In this document: positions 18,301-25,687 of the stretch, piece by piece
Numbering within the stretch: position 1 is the first letter of the stretch
Layout: each line of letters opens with the position of its first letter
DNA from: Bacteroidia bacterium
Lineage (GTDB): Bacteria; Bacteroidota; Bacteroidia; Bacteroidales; P3
DNA: 28,650 nucleotides
Assembly (NCBI GenBank): GCA_025999775.1
Contig: BNXT01000002.1
Location: forward strand, 1 to 28,650
Direction of reading: 5' to 3'
Position numbers and translations under genes: made by a program
The notes under the pieces: generated by a model
Seen by the model: only the letters and a program-made list of their open reading frames with translations
Database searches by the model: none
What the model was told of the DNA's origin: nothing

Positions 18301-19952
18301 TTGCAAACTTTTTCGACATGGATTTGTCTTTTGTTAAAAATTATATCCAATCGTTCTCATCATATATAAGCGGGACATTTCAAGGGAATGCGACGTTTGG
18401 CGGTAATTTCAAAGACCTCGTTTTTAATTGCCATGCAGAGCCTGTACAAGCACAACTCGGCGTGGACTACCTTAATACGAAATACAACATCCTATCAGGA
18501 GATATTGACCTTTCATTGGATTATATCAAGTTTAATAACTTTGTTTTTAAAGATACTATTTTTAATACAACGATGACGGGACAAGGCATCATAAATCATC
18601 GCATGTTTTATAAAACGACGCTGGATATAAATCTTAATACTAACAAAACACTGGCATTAAATACAACGTATCTGCAAAATGAGGATTTTTTCGGTACTGT
18701 TTTTTGCAGCGGTCCCATTCGTGTAGCCGGCAATATGGATAAAGTTACAATTTCCGGACAGGTGAAAACGGAAAAAGGCACGAAAATACAAATTCCGTTT
18801 AACAACAACATTGTAATCACAGAAGGCAATTTTGTAACGTTTGTGGAGCATGCAAAAAAAGATAAAGAAGCTCCTGTACTGCTGGATAACATCGAAACCG
18901 ACTTAGACGTTGCTATGGATGTCAATATTACGCCGGACGCAAAGATTATTTTCGATATGGATGTTCCGCCTACAACCGGTATTATCAATGCTGACGGCAA
19001 TGGCAACTTGCGCTTCAACCTCCTCAATACTACGGTTTTTGAAATGTTTGGAGACTATGTGATACAAAATGGGTTTTATGATTTTTCGCTACAAGACCTT
19101 ATTGTTCGACGATTTACCATTGAAAACGGCAGTACCATCAGTTGGATAAATGGCGAACCCTACGAGGCAATTATTAATTTATCGGCGGTATATAGCACGC
19201 GGGCAAGCCTGTTTCCTGTACTTGCTGATAACACTACCTCTTCAGACCTTATTCCTAAGGGGAAAGTAAGCGTGCAAAGTGTGATAGGACTGACCGGCAT
19301 ACTCAATCAACCAACCATCAAATTTGATTTTCGTCTGCCCGGTGTGGACGATGATATACGTGCGCAGTTTCTTAGCTTGGTTACGCAGGATGAAAACGAG
19401 CTGGCAAAGCAAACGTTCTACCTCTTGTTGTTTGACGCTTTTACGACCGCCGGTAATACCAGCGATGTCCCCTATTCCGGCGAGAGTACAATCAGCATTG
19501 TTCCTACAGGGGTACTAACCAACCAATTGAACAATCTATTGTCTAAGTTAGATTTAAGTTTTGGTACTATCAATCCTGAATTTGGCATCAATCTGAAACC
19601 TGAAGACCCCAATAATACGACGTTATATCAATTCCAAATGACTACGCGAATGTTCAATAACAAACTGATTTTTGATGGTAATTTCGGATACGGCGGTACT
19701 GCTAAAGTGCAAGACCCTACACTCCCTCCGAACACACAATCGGAGTTTATGACCGATGCCAGCATGGAATACCGTATTAGCAACCACTTGAGCGCTAAGA
19801 TATTTCAACGACCTAATGAAAAAGGCTCTATTGGTGAGTATTTACGAGGGTTGAGTTTGGGTTACAAAACCGATTTTCAATCCATAAATCAACTCTTTCG
19901 GCGGAAGAAAAAAGAACCTGTCGTAGTAACTAAAGACCGCGACTCAATCTAA
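15378..19952 (+). CDS. tamB: TamB-family translocation/assembly module protein (DUF490 C-terminal domain)
   Basis: The 1524-residue product has one N-terminal membrane anchor (about residues 13-36), then an AsmA-like start ([21 protein letters not shown]) and a long, beta-strand-rich periplasmic body. The C-terminal DUF490/TamB region is marked by a [17 protein letters not shown] stretch and by [18 protein letters not shown] near residues 1305-1322. TamB-family proteins span the periplasm and are implicated in outer-membrane protein assembly and phospholipid transport to the outer membrane. No TamA/BamA-like partner lies beside it. From general knowledge, Bacteroidota often place such a gene next to tsaD, as here. 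The start at 15378 is chosen because it gives the membrane anchor directly. Family is clear; exact role in this organism is inferred. Confidence 0.9.
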   Translation: MITHNKTIKNISRILLGALLCVIALFILILNSSIIQTNLANYFLRKQADKVGMTIKLQTFYWSIFKKSMDIRNVYVLDHHNQPMISAESLTVTMKTLNLQHLALQDLSLKNATIHVVNYVEDSAPNIWLLNALFSQDTTTTGGIMFECQDFDLRNAEFSYDDQRMAQKTNTQQMDFHHLRVTELNMGARNIKITSDTVFQADIRKLNGREQSGFQVTQLSLNVNFSHQNMAISQCALQTSESQIKMTVDLQNIGQSNLVNVTDKVFLDLNIDDSRLQLSELGYFYEAWQGMQDVVSLQGVLRGNIADFKMYDFIASYGQQTQLKGNLHVVGLPDIHNTYFDGQDALFSTSLHDIEMFVLPNNTHVRVPDDFKWSNNIVVNGDFKGFFDDFETDAVILTDYGQMNVHSVVSTIDSVQRQFSGVLSSQNIELARLFPALPELGNLDMMVHFEGRIADNTLVTANVEANIDDFEIDSLPLHDIHVSAVYKDKNLSLNAKVRDDVGNAALQGTVDFGEPLHFTLLADVQQCDLVRYGWIKDSVPCLVTTLLTLDCTTKNLNQASLIDKTEGLLTISNTQLQRKDSLYAMTRFLASQRQTSDGYVLQIINDYFTATLSGYQTVSDLRQTAQYIQNYYQYSLARSIDFIQGTSSLFTNEDEHLNLTEPAYDEENRHLHFDVSVKSVSGLAAYFFPFISFPYGATATLNYVSTENEKNAFDFNIQMQKAQFKTISIGNFKSQGKGVNDQFDVELTVLDFNGDNMPTIHRLQAKGGRIDNVVNWETQWDGNVKQAALKGFLKGSVNMLPQKRAELAIVNSEIYFDNHLWTIEPNNQIDWDTLGLQIKEFNLLSKDNDAERLNVHGWLSKIVKDPIILHFDHFDMSVIDLFTKPTKLDFSGFLNGDIQVFDVLQTPYLQTDIQINEFAINDHLYGLATLETSPNQQLPETDITFNILDTETEARYFTANGYYRPKNRQDRFALFANFFDMDLSFVKNYIQSFSSYISGTFQGNATFGGNFKDLVFNCHAEPVQAQLGVDYLNTKYNILSGDIDLSLDYIKFNNFVFKDTIFNTTMTGQGIINHRMFYKTTLDINLNTNKTLALNTTYLQNEDFFGTVFCSGPIRVAGNMDKVTISGQVKTEKGTKIQIPFNNNIVITEGNFVTFVEHAKKDKEAPVLLDNIETDLDVAMDVNITPDAKIIFDMDVPPTTGIINADGNGNLRFNLLNTTVFEMFGDYVIQNGFYDFSLQDLIVRRFTIENGSTISWINGEPYEAIINLSAVYSTRASLFPVLADNTTSSDLIPKGKVSVQSVIGLTGILNQPTIKFDFRLPGVDDDIRAQFLSLVTQDENELAKQTFYLLLFDAFTTAGNTSDVPYSGESTISIVPTGVLTNQLNNLLSKLDLSFGTINPEFGINLKPEDPNNTTLYQFQMTTRMFNNKLIFDGNFGYGGTAKVQDPTLPPNTQSEFMTDASMEYRISNHLSAKIFQRPNEKGSIGEYLRGLSLGYKTDFQSINQLFRRKKKEPVVVTKDRDSI

Positions 19953-21731
19953 TTTCAGTACTGCTAAAAATGCGGATTGCGGCACTTCAACGCTACCTAT
20001 TTGACGCATGCGTTTTTTACCTTCTTTTTGCTTTTCTAATAGCTTCCGTTTACGTGTAATATCACCGCCATAGCATTTTGCAGTAACATCTTTGCGCACG
20101 GCTTTGATGGTCTCGCGAGCAATGATTTTAGAACCGATAGCGGCTTGTATAGCAACATCGTACTGCTGACGTGGAATCAGCTCTTTGAGCTTTTCGCACA
20201 TCCGGCGTCCGAAGTTGTAGGCATTGTCAACATGAATCAGCGTAGAAAGCGCATCCACGATGTCGCCGTTCAATAAAATCTCTAACTTTGCTAATTTGGA
20301 AGGTTGGTAACTGCTCTGATAGTAGTCAAAAGACGCATACCCGCGAGAAATACTTTTAAGACGGTCGTAAAAATCAAACACAATCTCTGCTAAAGGCATT
20401 TCAAACGTCAATTCCAAACGGTCGGTTGAGATATAGGTTTGGTTTTTCAGCATCCCGCGTTTGGCAATACATAACGTCATGATAGCGCCGATATACTCCG
20501 ACTTGGTGATGACCTGCGCTGTAATATAAGGTTCATCAATATAATCAATAATGTTTGGAACCGGTAAACTTGACGGGTTATGAATATCCAAAGTGTCGCC
20601 CTTCGTAGTGTGTACTTTATAGGAAACATTAGGTACGGTGGTGATGACCTCCATATTGAACTCACGCTCTAAGCGTTCTTGTACGATTTCCAAGTGTAAA
20701 AGTCCGAGAAAGCCGCATCGGAAGCCAAAACCAAGAGCCGCCGATGATTCAGGTTCAAAAGTGAGCGAGGCATCATTGAGCTGCAGTTTTTCAATAGAAT
20801 AGCGAAGCTCTTCATAGTCATCGCTGTCCACCGGATAAATACCTGCAAACACCATCGGCTTTACATCGGCAAAGCCTGCAATAGCCTGACTACAAGGGAC
20901 ATTCACGTGTGTGATCGTATCGCCAACCTTAACTTCAGTAGCGGTTTTGATACCGGAAATGATATAACCAACATCGCCGGCAGTCATCTCTTGACGTGAT
21001 TCTTGATGCAATTTAAGAACACCAATCTCGTCGGCATGGTACGTTTTTCCTGTATTGACAAATTTTACGTGGTCGCCGGTACGGATCGTTCCGTTAAAGA
21101 TACGAAAATAGGAGATGATACCGCGAAACGAATTAAACACGGAATCAAAAATAAGCGCTTGTAGCGGTGCGGCGCTGTCGCCTACAGGCTCCGGGATACG
21201 CTTGATGACGGCTTCTAACAACTCCGGAATACCCAAACCGGTTTTGCCGCTTGCAGAGATAATGTCCTCACGCCTACAGCCTATTAAATCTACAATCTGG
21301 TCTTTGACTTCTTCGGGCATCGCACTGTCTAAGTCCATCTTATTGAGTACTGGGATGATCTCCAAATTGTGCTCAACAGCCAAGTACAAATTAGAGATCG
21401 TTTGTGCTTGAATGCCTTGTGTCGCATCAACAATGAGTAAAGCGCCTTCGCACGCAGCAATAGAGCGAGATACCTCATAAGAAAAATCAACATGCCCCGG
21501 CGTATCAATCAAATTGAGCTGATAAGTGATACCCTCGTGTAAGTATTCCATTTGGATAGCATGGCTCTTGATAGTGATACCGCGCTCGCGCTCCAAATCC
21601 ATATCATCCAAAACCTGGGCTTGCATATCTCGTACCGATAAAGTACCGGTGTGTTCCAACAATCGATCGGCTAAGGTACTTTTCCCGTGATCTATATGCG
21701 CTATAATACAAAAATTACGTACGTGCTTCAT
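19944..21731 (-). CDS. lepA: Elongation factor 4 (LepA), ribosome-associated GTPase
   Basis: The 595-residue product is full-length LepA. It binds the ribosome, hydrolyses GTP and is linked to back-translocation and ribosome biogenesis. The G domain shows G1 AHIDHGKST (11-19), G2 RGIT (50-53), G3 DTPGH (76-80) and G4 NKMD (130-133). The LepA-specific C-terminal domain is present, with [20 protein letters not shown] and the family's usual end. The ATG at 21731 is chosen over the in-frame ATG at 21803 because [19 protein letters not shown] is the normal LepA start; the longer form would translate heptad repeats and the predicted promoter. The last 9 bp overlap the end of convergent tamB. Confidence 0.97.
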   Translation of the reverse strand: MKHVRNFCIIAHIDHGKSTLADRLLEHTGTLSVRDMQAQVLDDMDLERERGITIKSHAIQMEYLHEGITYQLNLIDTPGHVDFSYEVSRSIAACEGALLIVDATQGIQAQTISNLYLAVEHNLEIIPVLNKMDLDSAMPEEVKDQIVDLIGCRREDIISASGKTGLGIPELLEAVIKRIPEPVGDSAAPLQALIFDSVFNSFRGIISYFRIFNGTIRTGDHVKFVNTGKTYHADEIGVLKLHQESRQEMTAGDVGYIISGIKTATEVKVGDTITHVNVPCSQAIAGFADVKPMVFAGIYPVDSDDYEELRYSIEKLQLNDASLTFEPESSAALGFGFRCGFLGLLHLEIVQERLEREFNMEVITTVPNVSYKVHTTKGDTLDIHNPSSLPVPNIIDYIDEPYITAQVITKSEYIGAIMTLCIAKRGMLKNQTYISTDRLELTFEMPLAEIVFDFYDRLKSISRGYASFDYYQSSYQPSKLAKLEILLNGDIVDALSTLIHVDNAYNFGRRMCEKLKELIPRQQYDVAIQAAIGSKIIARETIKAVRKDVTAKCYGGDITRKRKLLEKQKEGKKRMRQIGSVEVPQSAFLAVLKLD

Positions 21732-21736
21732 GGCTG

Positions 21737-21769
21737 CAAAGATACGAAAAATCAATGAATAATGAACAA
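21737..21769 (-). promoter_or_regulatory. Predicted lepA promoter, giving a leaderless or near-leaderless transcript
   Basis: On the minus strand TATCTTTG (21744 to 21737) is a perfect -7 box, and TTG at 21769-21767, 22 bp upstream, can serve as the -33 element. Only five bases (CAGCC) separate the -7 box from the lepA ATG, so transcription would begin at or next to the start codon. The -33 TTG lies inside a heptanucleotide tandem repeat. Confidence 0.6.
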
Positions 21770-21781
21770 TGAATAATAAAC
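21754..21781. repeat. Heptanucleotide tandem repeat (AATGAAY-like, four units)
   Basis: Four successive 7-mers read AATGAAT, AATGAAC, AATGAAT and AATAAAC. The array lies in the 193-bp divergent spacer between lepA and the SNF2 gene and overlaps the predicted lepA -33 element. Confidence 0.8.
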
Positions 21782-21796
21782 AATCTTCAGAGGCTC

Positions 21797-21817
21797 TCCA
21801 CATTCCACATTCAATTC
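21797..21817. repeat. Second short heptanucleotide repeat in the lepA-SNF2 spacer
   Basis: TCCACAT occurs twice in tandem and is followed by TCAATTC, keeping the 7-bp step. It is too short to stand alone but agrees with the other 7-bp arrays in this window. Confidence 0.55.
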
Positions 21818-21874
21818 AATAGCGCCTCAAAAAAAGATTTAACCCCAATCTGTGTGTAGTTTTCAAAAAAAACG

Positions 21875-21882
21875 TATATTTG
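21875..21882 (+). promoter_or_regulatory. Predicted -7 promoter box of the SNF2 gene
   Basis: TATATTTG fits TAnnTTTG exactly, 42 bp before the ATG at 21925. No good TTG is found at the expected -33 distance, so the promoter may be weak or need an activator. Confidence 0.45.
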
Positions 21883-21924
21883 TATCGTAGAAATAGTATT
21901 TTGTCTTGAACTAATACAAAACTA

Positions 21925-24900
21925 ATGGCTGAAACTTTTGGAAAAACGTGGTGGGGCAAACATTGGCTACGATCGTTAGAACATGTGGATTATGGCAATC
22001 GTTTGCCGCGTGGATCTTCGTATGCACGAAGCGGACGTGTGCAAACTATACAAATTAACGAAAACCACATTGTTGCCAAAGTATCAGGAAGTCGTTCTTT
22101 ACCTTACCAAGTAAACATTGTAGTACCCTCATTCTCTGAACAACAGATTGATTTGTTAATGGACAAAATCATTGAACGACCGGCGCTGATTTCTAAGTTA
22201 CTGAATCGTGAACTTGACCCTGCTATTCTCAACATCGCAGAAGAGAATGGATTGAAAGTCTTTCCAAAACAGTGGACGGATTTTAAAATGCAGTGCTCAT
22301 GTCCTGATTGGGCTGTGCCTTGCAAACATTTAGCGGCAGTCATCTATATGTTAAGTCGCGAAATTGACAATAATCCGTTTTTGGTCTTTGAGATGCATAA
22401 CGTAAATTTATTGAAAGAGTTGAAAAAACGCGGGGTTTTTATCGCCGACCAAACGAAAACGGAAATACCATTGCTTCGCAATATACTGAAAATAAACAAG
22501 TCAAAAGCGATAAAACGTAATGCTGAGGCAGTGTATGAGAGAGTTGATTTCTCACAACTGCAAAATATTTCAGAAGCCTTAGTGCAACTATTACCCGATG
22601 CACCACCATTTTATCCTTCCGGAAATTTTCGAGAAAAATATTCTGCACACTATCTTCGTATTGGTAAAGAAGCCTATCGCATACTTGACAAACGATTGGA
22701 TATAAATTCGGTTTTTCCTTCTTTATCTGATAAACAATGCTTAATAAATCGTTCTACTTTGAGTTTTACAATTGACGCCAATAACGGTCTGCTTGTCCAT
22801 GGTGAAACTCATTCGTTACATAAACTTGACCTATTAATCCCTGCACTTTACAACCTAAATCCTGAACATTTGTTTGATTTTGAACCTACGGTTGTGGCGT
22901 TTCATCAAATTCTTTTTGCCGCTCTGCACTTGTTGGCAAACGGAATGGTCATTCCTCAAATTGTTCAGTTGGACAATAAGGATTTCATAGTCCGCTGGTT
23001 GCCTGCTACCATAGACAATCGGGCAAAAAAAATAGTCGAAAAACTTGCTATAATATTGCCTACGGATATGTTGCTAACTAAAAAAACAGTGCGCAACAAG
23101 GAACAGCTACTACCCATTGAAAATCAAACGTCGGAATTGTTGTCTATTTTCATCAGCAAGATAATAGGATGTTTGTCAAAGCCATCCGGCGATTTGTACG
23201 AAGATTTATTTTTTAAAAACAAGTCTTACAATTTTGGTGCGGTTGCTGAAACCGCCTTGAGTGGCGGTATAAAAGTTTGGTTAGACCGTTATTATCTTAC
23301 CGCCGAAACCTACAAACCGGTTATTATCGTTTCGGAATTACCCAACGTCGAGTTTGACGTCCAAATAAGCATTGAAGACAGCGCCAATCCTGACCATTTA
23401 GTTATTCCGTTGGAAAATATTTTAAGGCAGAAACAGTATGAAAAGCAGCGTTTTAAGATATTGCAGGGAGTTTCGCTATTGACGCCTTTTATCAGAGGCT
23501 TGGATACCTACATCAATATAGGTGGAGAAGCGCCGATTCGCTTCAACAACAGCGAGTTTGCGCCGTTCTTGATGAATGTACTACCCGCCATCCGGTTGCT
23601 GGATATAAAAATCATGCTACCGAAAGCGTTGCAGGAATTACTGCATCCTAAAGTATCCGTGAAATTGAAAAAAAGTCAAGAAAGTCAAGGCTTTTTGCGT
23701 CTTGACGAGTTGCTCTCGTTTGATTGGCAAGTCGCCATTGGCAATCAAACGCTTTCACCCGAAGAATTTAATAAACTAATGCGCAACGCTTCACGCCTTT
23801 TCAAATTTAAAGAAAACTACATTTATGTGAGCGATTCCGACATCGAAAAGTTGCATAAAGTTTTTACAGATACTAAAACGTTCAGTTCCTACCAATTGTT
23901 ACAAACGGCTTTAGCGGAGGAATACGAAGGGTCGCCTATTGTACTGACGGATGAGGTGAAAGATTTAATTCGTGAACTCACCATGACTGGAGATGTTTCA
24001 TTGCCACAAGGTTTGAACGCTAAACTTCGACCATATCAACAGCGTGGCTTTTCGTGGATGTATCGCAATAGTCGTATCGGATTTGGCAGTATCATTGCTG
24101 ACGACATGGGGCTTGGAAAAACGCTACAAGTTATTGCGATTCTATTAAAACTTAAGGAGGAAATAGCCATTGACAAGCATCACAAGGCATTGGTTGTGGT
24201 TCCGACCGGCTTGTTGACCAATTGGCAGGCGGAAATCGAAAAGTTTGCACCATCGCTTTCGGTGCACGTTTTCCATGGTACAGCGCGTGATTTAAAGCGC
24301 TGCGAGGCTGATATAATGTTAACAACTTATGGCGTAATTCGCAGTGATGTTAATGTGCTCAAAAAGCAAACATGGCAAATAATGGTTATTGATGAGGCGC
24401 AAAACATCAAAAATAATAACACAGCGCAGTCAAAAGCCGTAAAAAATATTCCGGCAAACATTCGTATTGCCATGAGTGGTACACCCGTTGAAAATCGTTT
24501 GACAGAATTTTGGTCAATCATGGATTATACAAATAAAGGGTATCTTGGAACCATAAAAACGTTTAAAGAGGATTATGCCAACCCCATTCAAGTGTTTAAC
24601 GATGAACGGATAGCTACTAAATTTCGAAAAATAACCGCACCTTTTATGATGCGACGCATGAAATCGGATAAGACTATCATTTCCGACTTACCTGATAAAA
24701 TTGAACAAAATCAATTTGCACAACTTAGCAAACAACAAGTAGCGCTATATCAACAAACTATGAAAGCGGCAATGGAAGAAATTGAGGGGTGCAAAGCGAC
24801 TGACAGTCAAACACTGTTTAAACGACAAAGCTTAGTATTGCAAATGATATTGGCATTGAAACAAATATGTAACCATCCTACGCAATTTTTGAAAAACGCA

Positions 24901-25434
24901 CAATTTGAGGCTGCACTTTCGGGCAAAACGGAGTTGCTCTTAGAACTCCTTGATAGCATCCAGGAAAGTGGCGAAAAAGCGCTGATTTTCACGCAGTTTG
25001 CAGAAATGGGTAAATTATTACAACGGTTTATTGGTGAACGGTTTCATGAGACTCCGATGTTTTACCACGGTGGTTGCACTATCAAGCAGCGCAACGAGAT
25101 GGTCAACCGCTTCCAACACAATCACGCTGACAGAATTTTTATTCTCTCACTTAAAGCTGCTGGTACGGGCTTGAACCTAACTGCCGCTTCACACGTCATT
25201 CACTATGATTTATGGTGGAATCCTGCCGTCGAAAACCAAGCCACCGACCGTGCCTATCGTATTGGTCAAAAGAAAAACGTGATGGTACACCGCATGATTT
25301 GTAAAAACACCTTTGAGGAACGCATTGATGAGATGATTCAACAGAAAAAACACCTCGCCGACATGACTGTCGCCAGCGGCGAAAACTGGATTGGAAAGTT
25401 GAGCAATAAGGAATTGAGAGAGCTATTTGGGTAG
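21925..25434 (+). CDS. SWIM zinc finger plus SNF2-family ATPase/helicase
   Basis: The 1169-residue product is a DNA-dependent SNF2-type translocase fused to an N-terminal SWIM domain. The SWIM motif CxCPDxxxPCKH has zinc ligands C124, C126, C133 and H135, preceded by an N-terminal stretch (TFGKTWWGKHW) typical of SWIM proteins. After a long region with no recognised domain (about 160-690) comes the ATPase core: RPYQQRGFSWMY near 702, Walker A DDMGLGKT at 726-733 (K732), DEAQ at 823-826, SGTPVEN at 851-857, and the second RecA-like lobe with AGTGLNLTAASHVIHYD and RAYRIGQ at 1109-1115. Catalytic motifs are intact. Bacterial members include RapA-like RNA polymerase recyclers and proteins of unknown role; the SWIM type has no settled function. 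It stands alone, with its own promoter and no defence genes beside it. Confidence 0.93.
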   Translation: MAETFGKTWWGKHWLRSLEHVDYGNRLPRGSSYARSGRVQTIQINENHIVAKVSGSRSLPYQVNIVVPSFSEQQIDLLMDKIIERPALISKLLNRELDPAILNIAEENGLKVFPKQWTDFKMQCSCPDWAVPCKHLAAVIYMLSREIDNNPFLVFEMHNVNLLKELKKRGVFIADQTKTEIPLLRNILKINKSKAIKRNAEAVYERVDFSQLQNISEALVQLLPDAPPFYPSGNFREKYSAHYLRIGKEAYRILDKRLDINSVFPSLSDKQCLINRSTLSFTIDANNGLLVHGETHSLHKLDLLIPALYNLNPEHLFDFEPTVVAFHQILFAALHLLANGMVIPQIVQLDNKDFIVRWLPATIDNRAKKIVEKLAIILPTDMLLTKKTVRNKEQLLPIENQTSELLSIFISKIIGCLSKPSGDLYEDLFFKNKSYNFGAVAETALSGGIKVWLDRYYLTAETYKPVIIVSELPNVEFDVQISIEDSANPDHLVIPLENILRQKQYEKQRFKILQGVSLLTPFIRGLDTYINIGGEAPIRFNNSEFAPFLMNVLPAIRLLDIKIMLPKALQELLHPKVSVKLKKSQESQGFLRLDELLSFDWQVAIGNQTLSPEEFNKLMRNASRLFKFKENYIYVSDSDIEKLHKVFTDTKTFSSYQLLQTALAEEYEGSPIVLTDEVKDLIRELTMTGDVSLPQGLNAKLRPYQQRGFSWMYRNSRIGFGSIIADDMGLGKTLQVIAILLKLKEEIAIDKHHKALVVVPTGLLTNWQAEIEKFAPSLSVHVFHGTARDLKRCEADIMLTTYGVIRSDVNVLKKQTWQIMVIDEAQNIKNNNTAQSKAVKNIPANIRIAMSGTPVENRLTEFWSIMDYTNKGYLGTIKTFKEDYANPIQVFNDERIATKFRKITAPFMMRRMKSDKTIISDLPDKIEQNQFAQLSKQQVALYQQTMKAAMEEIEGCKATDSQTLFKRQSLVLQMILALKQICNHPTQFLKNAQFEAALSGKTELLLELLDSIQESGEKALIFTQFAEMGKLLQRFIGERFHETPMFYHGGCTIKQRNEMVNRFQHNHADRIFILSLKAAGTGLNLTAASHVIHYDLWWNPAVENQATDRAYRIGQKKNVMVHRMICKNTFEERIDEMIQQKKHLADMTVASGENWIGKLSNKELRELFG

Positions 25435-25490
25435 AACTATCGTTGAGGATGATGTCCTGAAAACAATGGAGACTTATCTTAAATACTTTT
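25435..25490. other. Short spacer after the SNF2 gene
   Basis: No gene, terminator or repeat is evident here. The repeat island and the bidirectional terminator follow. Confidence 0.5.
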
Positions 25491-25550
25491 CAATTGTCTG
25501 AACCAGGATTTCTTTTGTCTGAATCCTGCAAATCTTGATTCAGACAATTG
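25491..25550. repeat. Intergenic inverted repeat with CAATTGTCTGAA / TTCAGACAATTG arms
   Basis: The perfect 12-bp arms are at 25491-25502 and 25539-25550. An inner arm TGTCTGAATC (25516-25525) is also a perfect 10-bp partner of GATTCAGACA (25537-25546), so two alternative hairpins share one right arm. A further TTCAGACA occurs at 25624-25631. The words CAGGATT and TTCAGACA recall dispersed intergenic repeats I remember from Bacteroidota genomes; this needs a search to confirm. Confidence 0.8.
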
Positions 25551-25553
25551 ACC

Positions 25554-25581
25554 GTAGAGACGTAGCATGCTACGTCTCTAC
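25554..25581. repeat. Perfect 28-bp palindrome (REP/MITE-like)
   Basis: The half-site GTAGAGACGTAGCA is followed at once by its exact reverse complement. With no loop it forms a cruciform or RNA hairpin. It lies 3 bp after the preceding inverted repeat. Similar GTAGAGACG...CGTCTCTAC palindromes are, from memory, dispersed in several bacterial phyla, so a mobile or REP-like element is likely. Confidence 0.85.
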
Positions 25582-25584
25582 CAA

Positions 25585-25614
25585 TCACCCTTCACCCTCA
25601 ATTATTCATTATTC
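25585..25614. repeat. Heptanucleotide repeats in the SNF2-secreted protein spacer
   Basis: TCACCCT occurs twice in tandem (25585-25598) and, after CA, ATTATTC occurs twice (25601-25614). The 7-bp step matches the arrays at 21754 and 28597 though the words differ. Confidence 0.65.
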
Positions 25615-25636
25615 CAATCACGGTTCAGACAACAAA

Positions 25637-25669
25637 AAAAGGGAGGCGCTTTTAAGCAACCTCCCTTTT
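25637..25669 (-). terminator. Strong, probably bidirectional intrinsic terminator
   Basis: Arms AAAAGGGAGG (25637-25646) and CCTCCCTTTT (25660-25669) enclose a smaller GCTT-TT-AAGC stem. On the minus strand the hairpin lies 18 nt after the stop of the secreted-protein gene and ends in a run of T residues, so it should stop that transcript. The A/T symmetry lets it serve the SNF2 gene from the other side. Confidence 0.9.
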
Positions 25670-25687
25670 CTTGTTAAACAAACCAAA

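Noticed and set aside
21732..21803. Upstream extension of lepA by 24 codons
   Set aside because: It would translate the heptad repeats and the -7 box, and the conserved LepA N-terminus begins at 21731.
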